DNA of 64,000 nucleotides from Burkholderia sp. USMB20 (lineage in GTDB: Bacteria > Pseudomonadota > Gammaproteobacteria > Burkholderiales > Burkholderiaceae): the NCBI RefSeq assembly GCF_000949135.2, contig NZ_JTAN02000021.1, positions 806,001 to 870,000 of the forward strand, given 5' to 3'. Within the stretch, counting starts at the first letter, position 1; each line of letters opens with the position of its first letter. The notes beneath the pieces are model-generated. The model made no database searches. It saw only the letters and a list, made by a program, of their open reading frames with translations, and was not told where the DNA came from. Position numbers and translations under genes: made by a program. This document shows positions 63,100 through 64,000 of this stretch, piece by piece.

Positions 63100-64000
63100 A
63101 TGCCCCGTCCCATCGTCGCCCATATCCGTCCCGACGCCGTCCGCCACAACCTCGACGTCATCCGCCGCACCGCCGCGCAATCGCGCGTATGGGCCGTGAT
63201 CAAGGCCAACGCCTACGGTCACGGGATCGAGCGGATCTATCCGGGCCTCGCGGCCGCCGACGGCATCGCGCTGCTCGATCTCGACGAAGCCGTGCGCGTG
63301 CGGGAACTCGGCTGGGACAAGCCGGTGCTGCTGCTCGAAGGCATCTTCGAGCCGGCCGACGTCGAACTGGCCGATCGTTACCGGCTGACGGTGGCCGTGC
63401 ACTGCGACGCGCAGCTCGACCTGCTGATCGCCGCGAAGCCTCGGCAACCGATCGACATCCAGCTGAAGATGAACTCCGGGATGAACCGGCTCGGCTACCG
63501 CCCCCACGCATTCCGTGCCGCGTGGGAGCGCGCGGCGGCCGCGCCGTCGATCGGCAAGATCACGCTGATGATGCATTTCGCAAACGCCGACGAAGGCGAA
63601 GTCGACTGGCAGCTCGAGCAGTTCGATGCGGCCACCGCCGGGATTCCGGGCGAGCGCTCGACATCGAATTCCGCGGCCGTGCTGTGGCATCCGCGCGCGC
63701 ATCGCGACTGGGTCCGGCCGGGCACGATCCTGTATGGCGCGTCGCCGACCGGCGCGTCACGGCACATCGCCGACACGCCGCTGATGGCCGCGATGACGCT
63801 GACCAGCAAGATCATCGGCGTGCAGACGCTCGCGCCGGAAGAAACGGTCGGCTACGGCCGCCGCTTCACCGCCGACCAGCCGATGCGGATCGGCGTCGTC
63901 GCGTGCGGCTACGCGGATGGCTATCCGCGCCACGCGCCGACCGGCACGCCGATCGCGGTGGACGGCGTGATGACGCGCGTCGTCGGCCGCGTGTCGATGG
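63100..64000 (+). CDS. alr: Alanine racemase, 3' end outside window
   Basis: Pyridoxal-phosphate racemase interconverting L- and D-alanine, needed for peptidoglycan (biosynthetic Alr) or alanine use (DadX). The first 300 residues are visible: the Schiff-base lysine in [12 protein letters not shown] (~residue 36), then [64 protein letters not shown] and [16 protein letters not shown], all as in the family. The second catalytic residue (Tyr) lies near GYGRRF. Starts [17 protein letters not shown]; the downstream part is cut by the window edge. Upstream 62837-63099 is an AT-rich promoter region with no gene. Confidence 0.92.
   Translation, partial: MPRPIVAHIRPDAVRHNLDVIRRTAAQSRVWAVIKANAYGHGIERIYPGLAAADGIALLDLDEAVRVRELGWDKPVLLLEGIFEPADVELADRYRLTVAVHCDAQLDLLIAAKPRQPIDIQLKMNSGMNRLGYRPHAFRAAWERAAAAPSIGKITLMMHFANADEGEVDWQLEQFDAATAGIPGERSTSNSAAVLWHPRAHRDWVRPGTILYGASPTGASRHIADTPLMAAMTLTSKIIGVQTLAPEETVGYGRRFTADQPMRIGVVACGYADGYPRHAPTGTPIAVDGVMTRVVGRVSM

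Overview
The window looks like a chromosomal segment from a Burkholderia-type betaproteobacterium. It is very GC-rich, with long antisense shadow frames, codons strongly biased to G or C at the third position, and many ATGA-overlapping genes. The gene families fit too: a pga-type exopolysaccharide locus, an LpxO-like hydroxylase, ATC-hydrolase genes and several LysR regulators. Species cannot be fixed from the sequence alone. I see no rRNA, tRNA, CRISPR array, insertion sequence or prophage.

Left to right: (1) 1-1423, the 5' part of an acetyl/succinyl-CoA transferase gene running off the left edge. (2) 2067-9279, a seven-gene, tightly overlapped + strand operon. It encodes phosphoenolpyruvate mutase fused to a phosphonate cytidylyltransferase, phosphonopyruvate decarboxylase, 2-aminoethylphosphonate (AEP) transaminase, a CDP-alcohol phosphatidyltransferase, a 2-oxoglutarate/Fe(II) oxygenase, a flippase-like membrane protein and a second nucleotidyltransferase. 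It ends in a clear terminator. The parts suggest synthesis of CDP-AEP and its transfer to a lipid or other alcohol, i.e. a phosphonolipid-type envelope modification. This is the most interesting system here. (3) 9.6-13.4 kb, unrelated single genes: lipocalin-like protein, gene remnant, acyltransferase-3 protein, proline iminopeptidase. (4) 13.5-24.4 kb, a minus-strand six-gene peptide-modification-type cluster: circularly permuted ATP-grasp, alpha-E and transglutaminase-like proteins. It appears in two sets; one ATP-grasp and one transglutaminase-like member have lost key active-site residues.

(5) 25.1-39.4 kb: a LysR gene with a probable C-terminal frameshift at a GC-dinucleotide tract, an AT-rich non-coding stretch, then a poly-N-acetylglucosamine (PNAG) locus. 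That locus has two accessory exported or membrane proteins, pgaA with a 75-bp tandem repeat, pgaB, pgaC, pgaD, a linked glmS paralog disrupted by a single-base frameshift, and an unknown secreted protein. A cytochrome c gene follows. (6) 39.4-43.5 kb: an ATC (2-amino-thiazoline-4-carboxylate) to L-cysteine module with a binding protein and a divergent LysR gene. (7) 43.5-44.3 kb: a ribbon-helix-helix/PIN toxin-antitoxin pair with an internal duplication that created a chimeric small frame, under a 24-bp perfect palindrome.

(8) 44.4-47.4 kb: racemase, dicarboxylate/amino-acid symporter and solute-binding protein. (9) 47.7-50.0 kb: ahpC-ahpF with terminator. (10) 50.1-52.0 kb: a Pro/Ala/Gln-rich membrane-anchored protein and an LpxO-like hydroxylase. 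(11) 52.2-57.4 kb: a polar amino-acid ABC importer (binding protein, permease, ATPase) in one operon with a C45-type peptidase/acyltransferase, a class III aminotransferase and a carboxymuconolactone-decarboxylase-like protein, preceded by alternating CAACA/TGTTG half-sites. (12) 57.8-62.4 kb: a double-length CydDC-like ABC exporter divergent from a LysR gene that may be leaderless. (13) a MAPEG protein and the start of an alanine racemase gene at the right edge.
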